Shown here one piece after another: positions 13,287 through 14,972 of a stretch of DNA of 14,972 nt. The position numbers were made by a program, and so were the translations under genes. Under the pieces are notes generated by a model that did no database searches, was not told where the DNA came from, and worked only from the letters and a program-made list of their open reading frames with translations. Position 1 is the stretch's first letter, and each line of letters opens with the position of its first letter. This stretch comes from Desulfovibrio sp. UBA4079 (GTDB taxonomy: Bacteria > Desulfobacterota > Desulfovibrionia > Desulfovibrionales > Desulfovibrionaceae): the NCBI GenBank assembly GCA_002382645.1, contig DFYP01000051.1:503-15474 (forward strand), in the 5' to 3' direction.

Positions 13287-13321
13287 GGGGCGACGGTTTT
13301 GTAGGCACAAAAACGTGCCCC
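13287..13321. repeat. Long dyad, possible enhancer-binding-protein site or RNA hairpin
   Basis: The arms 13287-13302 and 13307-13321 pair over 15 positions with one bulge (13292) and one mismatch around the loop AGGC. The core is TTTTGT-AGGC-ACAAAA. Its centre is about 100 bp upstream of the sigma-54 -12 element, the usual place for an activator site. As RNA it would compete with two smaller hairpins (13270-13290 and 13304-13319). Confidence 0.5.
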
Positions 13322-13359
13322 GCCACCCAGGCCCCGGTCCAGCGGCCCGGGCCGCGTTC

Positions 13360-13388
13360 TTGACTTCCGAAGCGCCTTGTTCCAATTT
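13360..13388 (+). promoter_or_regulatory. Candidate ileS promoter
   Basis: TTGACT (13360-13365) is one base from the -35 consensus. At 17 bases it is followed by CAATTT (13383-13388), a poor -10 in the only AT-rich stretch nearby. The start would fall near 13395. Confidence 0.35.
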
Positions 13389-13400
13389 GCCTTGTTTGAC

Positions 13401-13417
13401 GCCCGGGAACCCCGGGC
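13401..13417 (+). other. GC hairpin in the ileS leader
   Basis: GCCCGGG and CCCGGGC with an AAC loop form a perfect 7-bp hairpin 13 bases before the GGAGG ribosome site. No T run follows. It could affect ileS translation or mRNA stability. No T-box consensus is present around it. Confidence 0.35.
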
Positions 13418-13445
13418 CAGTCCCTGCACGGAGGCAGACATCCCC

Positions 13446-14972
13446 ATGAGCGATTACAAAGCGACCCTGCGGCTGCCCGAGACCGCGTTCCCCATGAAGG
13501 CCAACCTCAAGGAGCGCGAGCCCGCCATGCTCAAGCGCTGGGAGGAGATGGACGCCTACGGCCTCATGCTCGCCGCCAACCAGGGCCGCCCGGACTACGT
13601 GCTCCACGACGGCCCGCCCTACGCCAACGGCAACATCCACATGGGCACGGCCATGAACAAGGTGCTCAAGGACATGGTGGTCAAGTCCCGCAACATGCAG
13701 GGGTTCAAGGCCGGCTACGTGCCGGGCTGGGACTGCCACGGCCTGCCCATCGAGCACAAGGTCGAGCTGGAGCTCAAGAAAAAGAAGAAGGAACTGCCCG
13801 CCCACGTGATCCGCAAGCTCTGCCGGGAATACGCCGCCAAGTGGCTCTCGGTGCAGCGCGCCGAGTTCAAGCGCCTGGGCGTGTTCGGGGTCTGGGACAA
13901 GCCGTACATGACCATGGACCCCGTCTACGAGGCGGCCACGGCCCGCGAGCTGGGCCGGTTCATGGCCGCGGGCTCGGTCTATCGCGGCAAGAAGCCGGTG
14001 CACTGGTGCTGCTCCTGCCGCACGGCCCTGGCCGAGGCCGAGGTGGAGTACGCGGACCACACCTCGCACTCGGTGTTCGTGCGCTTCCCGCTCACCGACC
14101 CCAAGCTCCGCGAGGTCTTCCCCATGGCCGATCCGGCCAGGACCTTCGCGGCCATCTGGACCACCACGCCCTGGACCCTGCCGTCCAACATGGCCGTGGC
14201 CGCGCATCCGGAATTCGACTACGCCCTGGTGGAGCACGCCGGGGAATTCTACGTCCTGGCCTCCCGGCTCGTGCCGGTCTGCGCCGAGGCCTTTGGCTGG
14301 AGCGGCCACAAGGTCCTGGCCGAGGTCCCGGGCGCGCGGCTGGAGGGCCTCACGGCCCGGCATCCGTTCTACGACCGGCCCTCGCCCGTGGTCCTGGCCG
14401 ACTACGTGACCCTGGACGCGGGCACGGGCCTGGTGCACACGGCGCCTGGGCACGGCCGCGAGGACTACGAAACCGGCCTGCGTTGCGGCCTGGAGGTGCT
14501 CTCGCCCCTGGACGACGGCGGCCGCTTCCTGCCCACGGTGGAGTTCTTCGGCGGGCTCACGGTCTTTGAGGCCAACCCCCGGGTCATCGAGAAGCTCCAG
14601 GAAATGGGCCGTCTCCTGCTCTCCGAGAAGATCCGCCACTCCTACCCGCACTGCTGGCGCTGCAAGGAGCCGGTGATCTTCCGGGCCACCACCCAGTGGT
14701 TCATCTCCATGGAGGCCAATGACCTGCGCGCAAAGACCCTGGCGGCCATCCACAACCAGGTGCGCTGGATCCCGACCTGGGGCGAGGAGCGCATCGCCAA
14801 CATGATCGAGTTCAGGCCCGACTGGTGCGTCTCGCGCCAGCGCAACTGGGGCGTGCCCATCGTGGCGCTCATCTGCAAGGACTGCGACGAGGCCTGGTTC
14901 GGCGCGGACTGGGTCAGCTCCGTGGTGGACAAGTTCGAGAAGCACCCCACGGGCTGCGACTGGTGGTTCGAG
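13446..14972 (+). CDS. ileS: Isoleucyl-tRNA synthetase, N-terminal 509 residues
   Basis: Class I aminoacyl-tRNA synthetase that charges tRNA-Ile with isoleucine, cut by the right edge at codon 509 of a protein normally about 930-940 residues long. Visible features: [16 protein letters not shown] (53-68) carrying the HIGH motif as [18 protein letters not shown], the Zn-like cysteines [16 protein letters not shown], and the editing (CP1) domain with [11 protein letters not shown] and a [11 protein letters not shown] block. The final part, [10 protein letters not shown] and [14 protein letters not shown], leads towards the catalytic core; the KMSKS loop lies beyond the window. GGAGG (13430-13434) is 11 bases from the ATG, a little long; no nearer start is better. 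The gene is divergent from the c-di-GMP regulator. In Desulfovibrio lspA often follows, but it is outside the window. Confidence 0.97.
   Translation, partial: MSDYKATLRLPETAFPMKANLKEREPAMLKRWEEMDAYGLMLAANQGRPDYVLHDGPPYANGNIHMGTAMNKVLKDMVVKSRNMQGFKAGYVPGWDCHGLPIEHKVELELKKKKKELPAHVIRKLCREYAAKWLSVQRAEFKRLGVFGVWDKPYMTMDPVYEAATARELGRFMAAGSVYRGKKPVHWCCSCRTALAEAEVEYADHTSHSVFVRFPLTDPKLREVFPMADPARTFAAIWTTTPWTLPSNMAVAAHPEFDYALVEHAGEFYVLASRLVPVCAEAFGWSGHKVLAEVPGARLEGLTARHPFYDRPSPVVLADYVTLDAGTGLVHTAPGHGREDYETGLRCGLEVLSPLDDGGRFLPTVEFFGGLTVFEANPRVIEKLQEMGRLLLSEKIRHSYPHCWRCKEPVIFRATTQWFISMEANDLRAKTLAAIHNQVRWIPTWGEERIANMIEFRPDWCVSRQRNWGVPIVALICKDCDEAWFGADWVSSVVDKFEKHPTGCDWWFE

Larger units (their letters stand above)
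13038..13445. other. 408-bp divergent control region between the c-di-GMP gene and ileS
   Basis: No gene is supported here. A 16-codon frame at 13254-13304 lacks a ribosome site. The region carries, from the regulator side, a UUCG hairpin, a pair of 9-bp direct repeats (GCGTGGAGG at 13161 and 13180), a sigma-54 element, a long dyad, a 14-bp GC palindrome (GCGGCCCGGGCCGC, 13342-13355) and the ileS promoter and leader hairpin. The important parts are listed separately. Confidence 0.6.

Noticed and set aside
13254..13304. Sixteen-codon plus-strand frame (MVLAHSPGGPEGATVL) as a leader peptide before ileS.
   Set aside because: No ribosome site precedes it, there is no isoleucine codon run, and it overlaps the dyad that explains the base pattern.
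13451..14945. Long minus-strand frame covering the ileS region.
   Set aside because: It is a mirror frame of ileS, rich in His, Gly, Val and Arg without domains; the plus-strand IleRS motifs are unambiguous.

Overview
The window comes from a GC-rich bacterial chromosome. Gene content and protein style point to a sulfate-reducing deltaproteobacterium of the Desulfovibrio group. The signs are a SufC-SufB pair with no other suf genes beside it, an IleRS with the HMGT form of the HIGH motif, abundant stand-alone response regulators, and a sigma-54 promoter in front of a signalling gene. This assignment is inference from the sequence. I see no phage, transposase, CRISPR array or obviously foreign block, so this looks like ordinary core or near-core chromosome.

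Layout, left to right. (1) The tail of an unidentified gene, then a single-domain response regulator with a good promoter and a dyad over its -10. (2) A two-gene minus-strand operon: an unidentified 267-aa cytoplasmic protein and a small exported protein. (3) A divergent GT4 glycosyltransferase. (4) A convergent gap holding an AT-rich island with three tandem 11-bp repeats. (5) A minus-strand series sufC-sufB, a strong hairpin, then a YdjM-type membrane metal-dependent hydrolase. (6) A divergent Smr-domain gene. (7) A 123-bp imperfect inverted repeat between the Smr gene and an orphan cheW. (8) A complete tRNA-Pro(GGG) with promoter and terminator. (9) A short ModE-type DNA-binding protein, a small exported protein ending in a textbook terminator, and a 618-aa long-chain acyl-CoA synthetase. 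(10) A convergent 711-aa REC-PAS-GGDEF-EAL regulator. (11) A 408-bp divergent control region. (12) The first 509 codons of ileS.

The genes do not form one pathway. They are short transcription units for Fe-S assembly, lipid activation, chemotaxis or signal transduction, translation and envelope functions. The most distinctive regulatory feature is the region between the GGDEF-EAL gene and ileS. On the minus strand it has a near-consensus sigma-54 -24/-12 element. About 100 bp upstream is a long dyad placed like an enhancer-binding-protein site, and downstream is a UUCG-capped hairpin in the leader. This suggests that a c-di-GMP turnover protein is under sigma-54 control with possible attenuation. 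I did not find a convincing, wholly new multi-gene system.
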